NCBI GenBank assembly: GCA_031269335.1
Contig: JAISZI010000031.1
Location: 16,820-80,819 of the forward strand
Direction: 5' to 3'
DNA: 64,000 nucleotides
Source: Puniceicoccales bacterium
GTDB taxonomy: Bacteria; Verrucomicrobiota; Verrucomicrobiia; Opitutales; UBA953
Shown: piece after piece, positions 37,160 to 47,298 of the stretch
Layout of the letters: every line of letters starts with the position of its first letter
Numbering within the stretch: position 1 is the first letter of the stretch
The notes under the pieces: generated by a model
Seen by the model: only the letters and a program-made list of their open reading frames with translations
The model's database searches: none
What the model was told of the DNA's origin: nothing
Program-made: the position numbers and the translations under genes

Positions 37160-38085
37160 GGAAGGGTGGGGCGAAGGCGATGGCGCACCCCCCCCCAATT
37201 TACCCGCGCCAACGGCGCATCCTATGCCAGCCCAGGGCAACGCCCTGGGTAATGGGGGCACCACGCAAACCAAAGCCCCAAAGGGGCGGCACCAACATAG
37301 CCCAGACATGGGAGCGCAGGCGTCCCGCCTGCACGACTGCCCGCAGCCCCAACGGGGCGGCCCTAATATAGCCCAGGGCAACGCCCTGGGTATTGGGCAA
37401 CCACAAAAGAAAAGCCCCAAAGGGGCGGCACCAACATAGCCCAGACATGGGAGCGCAGGCGTCCCGCCTGCACGACTGCCCGCAGCCCCAAAGGGGCGGC
37501 CCTAATATAGCCCAGGGCAACGCCCTGGGTATTCGGGAAAAAGCGGAGGAGTGGAAAGCCCCAACGGGGCGGTCCTAATATAGCCCAGGGCAACGCCCTG
37601 GGTATCGGGCAACCACAAAAGAAAAAGCCCCAACGGGGCGGCACCAATCATTTCCCAGGGCAACGCCCTGGGGGAAGGGTGGGGCGAAGGCGACGGTGTA
37701 CCCCAATTTACCCGCGCCAACGGCGCATTCTGATGGGGTAGCCCAGGGCGTTGCCCTGGGATGGTATTGGTGCCGCCCCGTTGGGGCTTCTGGTGTTAAT
37801 GACGTTCAATACCCAGGGCGTTGCCCTGGGCTATGATTGGTGCCGCCCCGTTGGGGCTGCGGGCAGTCGTGCAGGCGGGACGCCTGCGCTCCCATGTCTG
37901 GGCTATGTTGGTGCCGCCCCGTTGGGGCTTTATTTTTGTGGTTGCCCAATACCCAGGGTGTTGCCCTGGGCTATCATTGGTGCCGCCCCTTTGGAGGCTC
38001 TGGTTTTGTTGTTCCCCAATACCCAGGGCGTTGCCCTGGGCTACATTGGGGCCGCCCCTTTGGTGCTTTGGGGACAACGCTTCCC
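37160..38085. repeat. Dense palindromic repeat array (family A), orientation switching near 37700
   Basis: CCCAGGGCAACGCCCTGGG at 37231, 37372, 37511, 37584, 37654; reverse form CCCAGGGCGTTGCCCTGGG at 37742, 37812, 37952 (variant), 38022; interleaved with gccccAAmGGGGcggc modules. Confidence 0.95.
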
Positions 38086-38300
38086 CCGGAGGGGGATAAC
38101 GTGAATAACCGCCGGTGGAGCGCGAGCACAGCGAGCGCGGAACCGGCGGAATCGCCTCGCCACCCACCCGCGCCCTGAAGGGGCGCAACTCCAGACCTCG
38201 GTCATGCGCCGCTGCCTCGGATATGCTCCCGCTGTGCGTCCGTCTCTGCACGCCCCTGCTGCGACTATGCTGCGCTTATGTCGCCCCCCCCCGCAGGAAA
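38085..38300. repeat. Repeat family B, long composite form
   Basis: gggggataacgtgaataaccgccggtggagcgcgagcacagcgagcgcggaaccggcgga...cgcgccctgaaggggcgcaac...cctcggtcatgcgccgctgcctcgg...gcttatgtcgcccc; inverted counterpart at 47773-47960. Confidence 0.8.
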
Positions 38301-38405
38301 GCACGGCAACGGTTGTTGGTCGCGCGCCCCGTCGGGGCGCGGGGAGAGAGAGGTCGCCGTCCGGCAGTTCCGCTGCGCCCCACTGCCGGTTATTCACGTT
38401 GTCCC

Positions 38406-38583
38406 CCTTCGGGGGAGCGCGAGTGAAACGAGTGCGGATTACTGTCCTCGCGTTGAAGTCCAACGCCGCTGCTACCTTCGGGGGAGCGCGAGTGAAACGA
38501 GTGCGGATTACTCGGCGAGGCTGGAAGAGGCGAAGATCGCAACCCTCCTTCGGGGATGCGCGAGTGAAACGAGTGCGGATTAC
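38406..38583 (+). repeat. Three spaced direct repeats of a ~37-bp unit (not CRISPR)
   Basis: CCTTCGGGGGAGCGCGAGTGAAACGAGTGCGGATTAC starting near 38406, 38475 and 38545 (third with small changes), ~70-bp period. Confidence 0.9.
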
Positions 38584-38802
38584 GTCATTCCCATTCGGGG
38601 GATGCGCCATTGGCTTCGCCTCAAAAGGGTGGCACCAATTGAGGCATAGGGGGGTGATTACCGCTTGCCCCTCTCATTCCTCCCCCCCCTCCTCTTTCCT
38701 CGCTTCTCACTCCTCACTCCTCTTTCCTCGTTCTTTCGTGACGGCGTGGGTGAAACCGGAAGCAAGCCCTGCCTTGCCACTGTGTTTTTCTCGGTGTCCA
38801 CT

Positions 38803-40110
38803 ATGTCCACTATGTCCACGGCATCTACTACGCAATGGCTCTATGCCTTGAAGAACCACGGCTCGAAGTTTGGGGTTGAGCGCATGGCGTTATTTGCGGG
38901 TGCTCTTGGGAATCCCGAACGGGCATTTCCGTCAATTCTTGTGGCGGGGAGCAATGGCAAAGGTTCTACGGCGGCGATGCTTGAGGCGATATATCGTGCG
39001 GGCGGGTTGCGGACGGGGCTATACACTTCGCCGCATCTTGTGCGGCTTGGCGAGCGAGTCCAAATTGACCGAATCTCGCTTTCTGACGCGCTAATCAGCG
39101 CGTATGTGGAAGAGCTTGCGGTGGTGGCGAGAGGGATTGCCGACCAAGACCCAGAAGATAGCCCTTCCTTTTTCGAGTTTATGACGGCGATGGCATTTCT
39201 TGAATTTAACCGACGCAGGGTGGACGTCGGCATCGTGGAAGTGGGACTCGGCGGGCGTTTAGATGCGACTAACATTTTGTCTCCGGCGGCGTCGGTGGTG
39301 ACGTCCATCAGCCTCGAACATACGAACTTGCTTGGAGACACTTTAGAAAAAATTGCGGCGGAAAAAGGCGGAATAATCAAAGTCGGGGTTCCGGTCGTGC
39401 TTGGGTTATTGCCCGATGCAGCCGAGCAGGTTTTACGAAAAATTGCCCGCGAGCGAAACGCTCCGGTGTTTTCCGTGCGGGAGCGTTTTAATGTTGGCGA
39501 AAAAGTGTATCCAGAAACGAATCTCGCGGGGGCGCACCAACGGGCAAATGCGGCGCTTGCTTTGCTCGTTGTAGAAGTGCTTCGCGGGCAATTTCCTGTG
39601 GACGATGCCGTGGCGCGTGCAGCCTTGCGGAAAACAGAATGGGCTGCGCGGTGGCAGACATTTACGCTTTCGCGTTCGCGGCAACTCATAGTGGACGCTG
39701 CACACAATGCCGAGGGTGCTGCTGCCATTGAACCCTTGCTGGAGAAACTTACACCCGCGCCGACAATTATCACAGGGGCACTGGGAAAAGAACGTGCTGA
39801 ACCGTTAATTGCGACATTGGCGCGGCACGCCCGTGCGTTGGTTTTCGTGCATATCGGGCAAGAACGTGCGTGCAGCTTTGAAGAACTCGCTTCTTGTGTC
39901 CCGCAAGGGTTTCGGGGGACGATTTCGTGCACCAGCGTCGAGGAGCTTTTTCCTGCGCTGGGAGAGTGCGCGGTAGGAGAAGACGGCGGAGCGGTGGTCG
40001 TCGTCGGATCGGTGTATCTCGCGGGAGAAGTTCTGACTCAATTTTTATACGGTGAAAAAAGCGGAGAGCCGTTTTTACAAGACTCGTTGCCCGTGTCGCG
40101 TGCCTTTTAA
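38803..40110 (+). CDS. folC: Bifunctional folylpolyglutamate/dihydrofolate synthase
   Basis: FPSILVAGSNGKGSTAAMLEAIYRAGGLRTGLYTSPHLVRLGERVQ, VGLGGRLDATNIL, LEHTNLLGDTLEKIAAEKGGIIK. Start 38803 or 38812. Confidence 0.93.
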   Translation: MSTMSTASTTQWLYALKNHGSKFGVERMALFAGALGNPERAFPSILVAGSNGKGSTAAMLEAIYRAGGLRTGLYTSPHLVRLGERVQIDRISLSDALISAYVEELAVVARGIADQDPEDSPSFFEFMTAMAFLEFNRRRVDVGIVEVGLGGRLDATNILSPAASVVTSISLEHTNLLGDTLEKIAAEKGGIIKVGVPVVLGLLPDAAEQVLRKIARERNAPVFSVRERFNVGEKVYPETNLAGAHQRANAALALLVVEVLRGQFPVDDAVARAALRKTEWAARWQTFTLSRSRQLIVDAAHNAEGAAAIEPLLEKLTPAPTIITGALGKERAEPLIATLARHARALVFVHIGQERACSFEELASCVPQGFRGTISCTSVEELFPALGECAVGEDGGAVVVVGSVYLAGEVLTQFLYGEKSGEPFLQDSLPVSRAF

Positions 40111-40174
40111 TTCGCGTTGTGGGAACTTTTCTACCCGTGTTGTGTATTCCTTCTGTTACAAACCCAAAAAAGAC

Positions 40175-41371
40175 ATGAAACGTAAGGAACCATCGTTTTT
40201 CCAACATTCGTTTTTTCATTTTTTAACGTTGTTGTTTTTTTCAACTGCGACCCTTGCTTCAACGGGCGCAGGTGTTGCGTCGCGTAGTGAAACAAAAGCG
40301 CCGTCGGTGCCCGCAGAAGAGGATTCAGGCGCGCCGATCGACCATGAAACTACTTTCGTTGTTATTGATTGGCTGACAGATATGGAAGAAGCGCGGGCAC
40401 TCGCCAGCCAAACGGGACGAGACATCCTCGTCGCCTTTGTCGGCTCTGATCACAGTATTTGGAGCGGGCGTCTTGAAACGGAGGTCTTTTCGCATCCCGC
40501 CTTTGTCGCGAGTGTAAATAAGCACTTCGTCTGTGTATTAATAGATGATCCGCGCACCTATCGACTTCCCGAAGATGAAGAGCGTAAAAACACCGCCTTG
40601 AGGCAAGCGTGGCGGGTGCAAACAAACCCCACTGTATTCTTGGCGGACGAGACTGGGCGCCCTTACGCCGTCACTGGTTACCGCAGCATTAGCGCGCCCG
40701 AATATGCGAACCATTTGCTTACGCTACGCACTATCCATGAGCAGCGGGACCGGTTTTTTGCGTCCGCAAAAGCAGCCGGTAGCGACACTGAGCGCGCGGT
40801 CATGTTTTCACGGGCATTGCGCGAAATGGACGAGACGATTGTCCGCTTTCATTACCGCAACGAGTTGATGGAGCTGCGCAAAATTGATCCCAAGGACTCA
40901 ACGGGGCTAATCGGCGATATCGAATTTGTCCCCAGAATCACCCAGCTGCGCAACCACGTATTGCGGCTTGTTCGCCAAAAAAAATACCAAAACGCGACAG
41001 ATGCGGTGGACACGTTTATCAGGAGGAACGCTCCCTCTGGCGAGCACTTGCAACGGGTGTTGTTTTTGAAATTGCCCGTCCACGCTGCGTTTGGCGTGCG
41101 CGATCACGAAGCAATTTTACGGCTCATGGACACGATTATCGCCATCAATGCAGAAACGGAACACGGGAAGATGGCTGTCGAAGTGAAAGCAAACGCTAAC
41201 GCATTGATTGAAACAGAACGGAAAAAGGCGGTGAACGAAAAAGCTGCGCGAAAGGGAAAAGAGAAATCACCCCCAAAAGAAACGTCGAAATCGCCTGTAA
41301 AACCGCCCGCAAAAACACCGCCTGCGCCGCCACCCGCGAAAACACCGCCCGCGAAGTCGTCTGCAAAATGA
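40175..41371 (+). CDS. Thioredoxin-like-fold protein lacking CxxC, with Lys/Pro-rich tail
   Basis: EEARALASQTGRDILVAFVGSDHSIWSGRLETEVFSHPAF...TNPTVFLADETGRPYAVTGY; tail PPAKTPPAPPPAKTPPAKSSAK. Confidence 0.75.
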   Translation: MKRKEPSFFQHSFFHFLTLLFFSTATLASTGAGVASRSETKAPSVPAEEDSGAPIDHETTFVVIDWLTDMEEARALASQTGRDILVAFVGSDHSIWSGRLETEVFSHPAFVASVNKHFVCVLIDDPRTYRLPEDEERKNTALRQAWRVQTNPTVFLADETGRPYAVTGYRSISAPEYANHLLTLRTIHEQRDRFFASAKAAGSDTERAVMFSRALREMDETIVRFHYRNELMELRKIDPKDSTGLIGDIEFVPRITQLRNHVLRLVRQKKYQNATDAVDTFIRRNAPSGEHLQRVLFLKLPVHAAFGVRDHEAILRLMDTIIAINAETEHGKMAVEVKANANALIETERKKAVNEKAARKGKEKSPPKETSKSPVKPPAKTPPAPPPAKTPPAKSSAK

Positions 41372-43068
41372 GAGCACGGGCGCGGAAAATTTTTCGGGGC
41401 GGTATCGGCGCCGTTGTCGTCGCCGTTGTCGCTGCCGTGATCTTTGTGAAAGCGACCCCGTTTGGCGGGCGAGGCGTGACGCGTGTCGTTGACCGGGCGA
41501 CGGCTGCGGGCGTGTTGCTTCTCAACAACAGTGCGGAACCCGTCTCGCTTGATCCGCAGGTTGTCACCGGTGCGGCTGACATGCGCATTGCGCGGGCACT
41601 TTTCGAGGGGTTGCTCGTCAACGACCCTATCAGCCTTGAGCCGCGCCCTGCGGCGGCGGTGCGCTACGAAGTCAGTGATAGCGGGCTTGAATATACTTTT
41701 CATCTGCGAGCCGGTTTGCGCTGGTCGGACGGGGAGCGAATCACCAGTGCCGACTTTCTTTTTGCGTGGCAACGCGTGCTTAGCCCCCGCTTCGCCTCGC
41801 CCAATGCCTCGATGTTTTTTGTCGTGAAGAACGCCCGTGCTTTTTACGAAGGGCGTCTGCGTGCGTTTAGTGACACTGGTTTTTCCGCGCCCGATGCGCA
41901 GACAATTCGCATCAAAGTCGAGCATCCTTGCGCCACCTTACCCTTGCTTCTTTGCCATCCCGCATGGGCACCCGTTCCCCGCCATGTTATTCTCCGTTAT
42001 GGAGTTGCGGACGCGCCCGGGACGGCTTGGACGCGCCCCGGGCGCATTGCCGGCAATGGCGCCTTTCGCCTCAAGACGTGGAAGGTTGCCGACCGAATCG
42101 AAGTTGAGCGCAATCCCTTTTATTGGAACGATGCCGCCACGCGGCTCAACGGCGTTAAATTTTTTGCGATAACCGACGCGCTCGCCGAAGAACGCGCTTT
42201 TCGCGGTGGTTTGCTGCACATCACGAGCACCGTTCCCCCGATGAAAGTGGCAACCCTGCGCGCTGCCGGGGACGCCGCGCTACGCCTCGACCCGTTTTTT
42301 TCGACGACCTTTATCCGCGTGAACACCCGGATTCCCCCGCTCAACGATGTGCGCGTGCGCCGTGCGCTTTCGCTTGCCCTGCGCCGGAGCGAGATCACGG
42401 AGCACGTCATGCGCGCTGGGGAAGTGCCCGCCTTTTGTCTAACTCCTGATGGTGTATCGGGATACACCTGCGCTGCGCACCTTGCCGAAGACGTTGCCGA
42501 AGCGCGGCGGTTGCTTGCGGAAGCGGGTTATCCCAACGGCGCCGGGTTCCCCGTCCTCAACTATCTTTACAATGATCACGAGACGAGCCGCCTGATTGCG
42601 CAGGCATTGCAAGAGATGTGGGCGAGCAAACTCGGCATCCGCGTAGAATTATCCAGCCGCGAGTGGAAGGTGTATAAGCGCGCCGTTGAGAGCGGGGAGT
42701 ATCAACTCGCCCGTTCGGCGTGGAGCGGCGATTACCCCGATCCCGCCAGTTTCCTCGAACTTTTCACTGCGCACTCCGAACAAAATCAAACCGGCTGGCA
42801 GGATGCCGCGTTTGACAAAGCTGTTGGCGCCGCTCTGCGTGCCCCTTTGCCCGCCGCCCGCCTCGCCCATTTTCAAGAAGCGGAAGCGCGCTTGCTCGAC
42901 AGGCTTCCCGTGATACCGATAGCGCACAACCGCAACAAGTTCCTCATTCGAGCAGAAGTGCGCGGCTGGCATCCCAACGTGCTCGACATACAATCTTTGA
43001 CAGCGGTCTGGCTCGAAAAAGAGCAACCTTGCCCGTCCGCTTCCCCCGTGGCAAAAGCTGCCCGATGA
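41368..43068 (+). CDS. Peptide ABC transporter substrate-binding protein (OppA-like)
   Basis: EPVSLDPQVVTGAADMRIARALFEGLLVNDP...YTFHLRAGLRWSDGERITSADFLFAWQRVLSP; starts by ATGA overlap. Confidence 0.92.
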   Translation: MRARARKIFRGGIGAVVVAVVAAVIFVKATPFGGRGVTRVVDRATAAGVLLLNNSAEPVSLDPQVVTGAADMRIARALFEGLLVNDPISLEPRPAAAVRYEVSDSGLEYTFHLRAGLRWSDGERITSADFLFAWQRVLSPRFASPNASMFFVVKNARAFYEGRLRAFSDTGFSAPDAQTIRIKVEHPCATLPLLLCHPAWAPVPRHVILRYGVADAPGTAWTRPGRIAGNGAFRLKTWKVADRIEVERNPFYWNDAATRLNGVKFFAITDALAEERAFRGGLLHITSTVPPMKVATLRAAGDAALRLDPFFSTTFIRVNTRIPPLNDVRVRRALSLALRRSEITEHVMRAGEVPAFCLTPDGVSGYTCAAHLAEDVAEARRLLAEAGYPNGAGFPVLNYLYNDHETSRLIAQALQEMWASKLGIRVELSSREWKVYKRAVESGEYQLARSAWSGDYPDPASFLELFTAHSEQNQTGWQDAAFDKAVGAALRAPLPAARLAHFQEAEARLLDRLPVIPIAHNRNKFLIRAEVRGWHPNVLDIQSLTAVWLEKEQPCPSASPVAKAAR

Positions 43069-43646
43069 AAATCGCCATTCTCGCATCCGGGCGCGGTTCC
43101 AACGCCGAAGCCATCCTCGCCGCACAGGAGGCAGGTCAGTTAGGAAATGCCCGCGTGAACGCGCTCTTTTGCGACGTCCCCGGTGCCCCTGTTCTTGGCA
43201 TCGGTGCGCGTTTTGGGGTGCCGACCTACCAACCGCCTGCGGGAGTGTTCAAAACAAAGTTTTCTCCCGAAGTGGAACTCGCATGGGCGCAGGCAATCCG
43301 CGAAACCGGCGCAGACTTTCTCGTGCTCGCCGGTTTCATGCGCGTCATCAAACAAGCTCTCCTTGAATCTTTTCCGAATCGCATCATCAATCTTCACCCC
43401 AGCCTCCTTCCGGCATTTGCGGGGTTGGACGCCATCGGGCAAGCGTGGCGGCACGGCGTCAAAATAACCGGTTGCACCGTCCATTATGTCAACGCCACCG
43501 TGGACGGCGGAACTATCATTGAGCAAGAAGCCGTGCGCCGCACGGACGACGACACGATGGAAACGTTTGCCGCAAAAATACACGCCGCCGAGCACCGTCT
43601 TCTCCCTGCCGTAATCCGCCGTTTAAGTGAGCGCGAAGCGGCGTAA
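43065..43646 (+). CDS. purN: Phosphoribosylglycinamide formyltransferase
   Basis: MKIAILASGRGSNAEAIL, VLAGFMRVI, NLHPSLLPAFAGLDAIGQAWRHGVKITGCTVHYV. Confidence 0.94.
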   Translation: MKIAILASGRGSNAEAILAAQEAGQLGNARVNALFCDVPGAPVLGIGARFGVPTYQPPAGVFKTKFSPEVELAWAQAIRETGADFLVLAGFMRVIKQALLESFPNRIINLHPSLLPAFAGLDAIGQAWRHGVKITGCTVHYVNATVDGGTIIEQEAVRRTDDDTMETFAAKIHAAEHRLLPAVIRRLSEREAA

Positions 43647-43678
43647 ATTGACGAAGAAGACGGGCGGCGGTCGTTTTT

Positions 43679-45472
43679 TTAACCGTAGAGCGGACCGAAA
43701 TTCGCGCAGGCGCGAAAATCCGCGCTTTCGAGGCAAGCGGTGCCAAAGGAGTTCCAGACCGCCGGGCGGAAGATGCGGGAATCGTCTATGTTGTGCATAT
43801 AGACGGGGATGCGCAAAATGGCAGCGAGGGCGAGAAGTTGCGCGCCGATGTGGCCGTAGCTGATTGAACCGTGGTTGGCTCCCCAGTGGTTCATGACGCT
43901 GTAAACGTCTTTGAATGCGTTAGTTTTGAAAAGACGCGGGGCAAACCACGTAGTCGGCCATGTCCAGTCTGTGCGCAGATCAAGGGCGTTGTGGACATCT
44001 GTCGGGAGGCTGACCGTCCAGCCTTCAGCGATTTGCAAGACGGGACCGAGACCTTTGACGAAGTTGAGCCGGGTGAGTGTCACCGGCATCTCGCCGAGCG
44101 TGATGAATTTTGATGACCAACCTCCGCCGGGGAAATACTCCGTGACGGAAGGGTGCCACGTGGTGGCGGCGAGGCACTTCTCGACTTCTTCGGGGGAAAT
44201 TTCCCAATGGGGTTTCATGGCTGGGGCACCGTTGAGACTCTGGCGTCCGGAGCCGTCAAGGGCGGCGGCACCGGAATTGATAAGGTGAATGATGCCGTTT
44301 TCGGCGCGACCATCGAGGGTGTGTCCGGTGACGCGTTTGACGGCGGTCGGACTCCAATAAGTGCGCACATCGGCAAAGACTTGGGCGGTATTCGTGAGCA
44401 GGTGACCGAACAACATGGAAACGGCGTTGAGGGCGTCATTTTCCGTGGCGACAACACGCGGGCGGCGGGTGCCGTTCCAGTCGAAGGAGGAGTTGAGGAT
44501 AGCCTCCATGAAGTCGCCGTTAGGGTTGCCGTCCGTCCACTGCCGTTGCCCTTGGAAGCCTGCGGCAATGGCGTTGCGCCCCTGGGCTTCTTCAAACCAA
44601 CCGATTTTGGCGAGAGCCGGGTTGCCGTCCATGATATCGCGGACGATGAGTGCCATTTTAACGGATTCGTCCCATTCAAGATCGAGGTGGGAACGCGAGC
44701 GAACGGAGGCGCCGGTGTTTTTGTCACTGCCTTCTTTGCAATGCGAGGCGACCCAGCCGCGGGCGAGCGTGTATTCTTCGCTGTCGTAGATTTTGGCATC
44801 TATGCGGCGGCGGATTTCACTCATATCGAGGCACTCGACGCGCATGCCGAGGTGGCGTTCGAGGAACTCGTGGTTAAGGGTGGAACCGGCGATGCCCATA
44901 GAAGTTCCGCCGATGGAAACGTAGGATTTGCCCCGCATAAGGGCGGCGGCGAGAGCGGCTTGGGTGAAAACGAGGAGCTTTTCGCGCACGTCGTCGGGGA
45001 GCACTGTGTCGTCGGCGTCGAGCACGTCGTGCCCGTAGATGCCGAAGGCGGGTAGCCCTTTTTGCGCGTGCGCTGCGAGGACAGCGGCGAGATAGACCGC
45101 TCCCGGACGTTCGGTGCCATTGAAACCGAAGACGGCTTTTGGCGTAAGCGGGTCCATGTCCATCGTTTCGGAACCGTAACACCAACATTGGGTAACGGTG
45201 ATGGAGACGCCGACGTTCTCGTGGCGGAATTTTTCGGCGCACGCAGCGGCTTCGGCAACACCGCCGATAGTAGTATCGGCGATGACGCAGCGGACCGGAT
45301 CGCCGTCGGGCAGGCGAATCGAGCTGGAAATGAGGTGCGCCACGGTTTTGGCGAGCGACATGGTTCTCTCTTCGAGAGACTCGCGGACGCCGCGGCGACG
45401 CCCGTCAATGACGGGACGGATTCCGACGGCTGGTGCAGAAGCGGCGGAGAATTTTTTGGTGTTTGAACTCAT
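43679..45472 (-). CDS. fucI: L-fucose isomerase
   Basis: [76 protein letters not shown]. Confidence 0.95.
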   Translation of the reverse strand: MSSNTKKFSAASAPAVGIRPVIDGRRRGVRESLEERTMSLAKTVAHLISSSIRLPDGDPVRCVIADTTIGGVAEAAACAEKFRHENVGVSITVTQCWCYGSETMDMDPLTPKAVFGFNGTERPGAVYLAAVLAAHAQKGLPAFGIYGHDVLDADDTVLPDDVREKLLVFTQAALAAALMRGKSYVSIGGTSMGIAGSTLNHEFLERHLGMRVECLDMSEIRRRIDAKIYDSEEYTLARGWVASHCKEGSDKNTGASVRSRSHLDLEWDESVKMALIVRDIMDGNPALAKIGWFEEAQGRNAIAAGFQGQRQWTDGNPNGDFMEAILNSSFDWNGTRRPRVVATENDALNAVSMLFGHLLTNTAQVFADVRTYWSPTAVKRVTGHTLDGRAENGIIHLINSGAAALDGSGRQSLNGAPAMKPHWEISPEEVEKCLAATTWHPSVTEYFPGGGWSSKFITLGEMPVTLTRLNFVKGLGPVLQIAEGWTVSLPTDVHNALDLRTDWTWPTTWFAPRLFKTNAFKDVYSVMNHWGANHGSISYGHIGAQLLALAAILRIPVYMHNIDDSRIFRPAVWNSFGTACLESADFRACANFGPLYG

Positions 45473-45497
45473 GGTAGTGGTGGTGGTGGTGGTGATG
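45473..45497. repeat. Trinucleotide (CCA)n tract directly upstream of fucI
   Basis: + strand tagtggtggtggtggtggtgatg; minus strand CATCACCACCACCACCACCACTACCATG running into the fucI start. Confidence 0.9.
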
Positions 45498-45519
45498 TTT
45501 GTTTCTACGGTTGTGATGG

Positions 45520-47010
45520 TTACGGATTGCCCGCTGTGCGGTGAAGCGTGGAAGCGGAGCCGGTAAATTCATCCCAGAGGGCGGTGTTGGCTGGCTCTCG
45601 CGTGCGGGTGGGGAAGGAAGCGGAGACAAGACGGCGACCCTCTTCAATACTGGCGACGCAGCCCGAAGCAAGGAGCTGCATGAGGACGTTGCCGAGGGAA
45701 GCGGCTTCGTCGGAGCCTTCGGTGACGGGCAGACCGGACGCATCGGCAGTGAGTTGGGAAAGGAGCGTATCGCGAACGCCGCCGCCGACGATGCAGAGCG
45801 AGTCGGGAGCATTGCCGATGTGGCGGGAAATTTTTTCGAGTGCGCTTCGGTAATTGAGGGCGAGGCCTTCGTAGATGGCGCGAAGAATTTCCCCGCGAGA
45901 AGTGGGAACGTGTTGGTCGTGGTCGCGGCACCAAGCAGCGATGCGCGCCGGCATGGAACCGGGGGCGGCAAGCTCAGGCGCATCTACATCCAACTTGTTC
46001 ACGAAGGCGGGTGCCTCGGAACACCAATGCGAGATTTGCGCAAAGTCCGTCGGGGCACCATCTTCCATTTCCCATTGGCGGCGACATTCTTGGACAAGCC
46101 AAAGACCGGCACTATTCTTCTGAAAACGAATTTTGCCCCCTACGCCCGCTTCATTTGTGAAAGAGTCGGCGAGTGCCGCCGGAGTGGTGACCGGTAAATC
46201 CGTTTCAACGCCAAGGAGCGACCATGTGCCAGAGCTAAGAAACGCGCCGCCGGCAGGCAAGGCGGGCAAGGCAGCCACGGCACTCGCGGTATCGTGCCCG
46301 GCAATGGCGAAAACGGGCGGCGGCGCACCGTGGGCAACGTCGGCAAGCACCGTCGCCGGAGCAAGCCGGACCCCCGGTGGCGTGAGCGCGCCAAAAAGAC
46401 CTCGGTCGATCCCTAAAGCGTCCATGACGTCTGTCGCCCATTCCCGTCGGAGCGGATCGTAGAGGGCGCTTGTGCTGGCTATTGTCTGTTCGCAAGCCCG
46501 TTCGCCACAAAGGAGATAGTTAAAAAAATCGGGAAGAAAAAGAAGGTGGTCGGAGGCGGACAAGAGAGCGGGCTGTTCGCGGCGGTGTGCAAGCAATTGG
46601 CAAGCCGTAGTGATGGGTGCCGGTTGCGCGCCGGTGCGTGCAAAATGCGTCTCCTGCGGAATGAGCGTATCCATGAGGCTGGGCATTTCGCGTGTGCGCG
46701 GGTCGCGATAAGAACGCGGGAAACAAACCGGGTTTCCAGCAGCATCAATCAAGGCGTAATCGACACCCCACGTAGCGACACCGATGCCGGCAACCGCTTC
46801 ACCGTGGTCTGCCAATGCTTTGCGCAGCCCTTCGAGCGTCTCTCGATACAGCGCAACGATGTCCCAATAGAGACCGCCACGCAATTCAACGGCACCATTG
46901 CGAAAGCGGCGTGCGACTTCCATTCGCAGCTTGCTTCCATCAAAGTGGCAAACGGTGACCCGTCCGCTGCCCGCACCCAGATCAACTGCGAGAAACACCT
47001 TCGTTTTCAT
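45520..47010 (-). CDS. FGGY kinase, rhamnulokinase/L-fuculokinase-like
   Basis: [102 protein letters not shown]. Confidence 0.9.
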   Translation of the reverse strand: MKTKVFLAVDLGAGSGRVTVCHFDGSKLRMEVARRFRNGAVELRGGLYWDIVALYRETLEGLRKALADHGEAVAGIGVATWGVDYALIDAAGNPVCFPRSYRDPRTREMPSLMDTLIPQETHFARTGAQPAPITTACQLLAHRREQPALLSASDHLLFLPDFFNYLLCGERACEQTIASTSALYDPLRREWATDVMDALGIDRGLFGALTPPGVRLAPATVLADVAHGAPPPVFAIAGHDTASAVAALPALPAGGAFLSSGTWSLLGVETDLPVTTPAALADSFTNEAGVGGKIRFQKNSAGLWLVQECRRQWEMEDGAPTDFAQISHWCSEAPAFVNKLDVDAPELAAPGSMPARIAAWCRDHDQHVPTSRGEILRAIYEGLALNYRSALEKISRHIGNAPDSLCIVGGGVRDTLLSQLTADASGLPVTEGSDEAASLGNVLMQLLASGCVASIEEGRRLVSASFPTRTREPANTALWDEFTGSASTLHRTAGNP

Positions 47011-47083
47011 CAAGGCAAAAGCTGCCGGACAATGTCCGAAAAACAATAAAAAAACGCCCGCCGACGGAAATAATAGGAGAGGA

Positions 47084-47140
47084 AAGCCCCCGCAGAGAAC
47101 GGTGGGCACAGCACTTGCTCTGGCTTGGGGTCACACAAGG
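47084..47140 (-). repeat. Repeat family C copy
   Basis: Reverse strand: aagccagagcaagtgctgtgcccaccgttctctgcgggggctttcctctcc; compare 29570-29620. Confidence 0.7.
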
Positions 47141-47298
47141 TAATGAAGCTATTTTGAAGATAGTTTTTGAATAAAACACACCATTTATGTCGAATGTAGT
47201 GTTTGTAGCGTTTATTCTATTGAAAAATGATCTTTCTCATGAGATGTTTGGTTCAGTCCAACCGTCCGGAACCAGGACGTAAAAGTCGGCATAACACT

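Noticed and set aside
37076-38178. Several ORFs with GVALGY/CRRDACAPMSGL peptides on both strands
   Set aside because: Translations of the palindromic repeat array, not genes.
38406-38583. CRISPR array
   Set aside because: Only three units, the unit belongs to a dispersed palindromic family found elsewhere in the window, and there are no cas genes.
38041-38851. ORFs encoding repeated ASETSADY / VIRTRFTRAPPK peptides
   Set aside because: In-frame reading of family B repeats.
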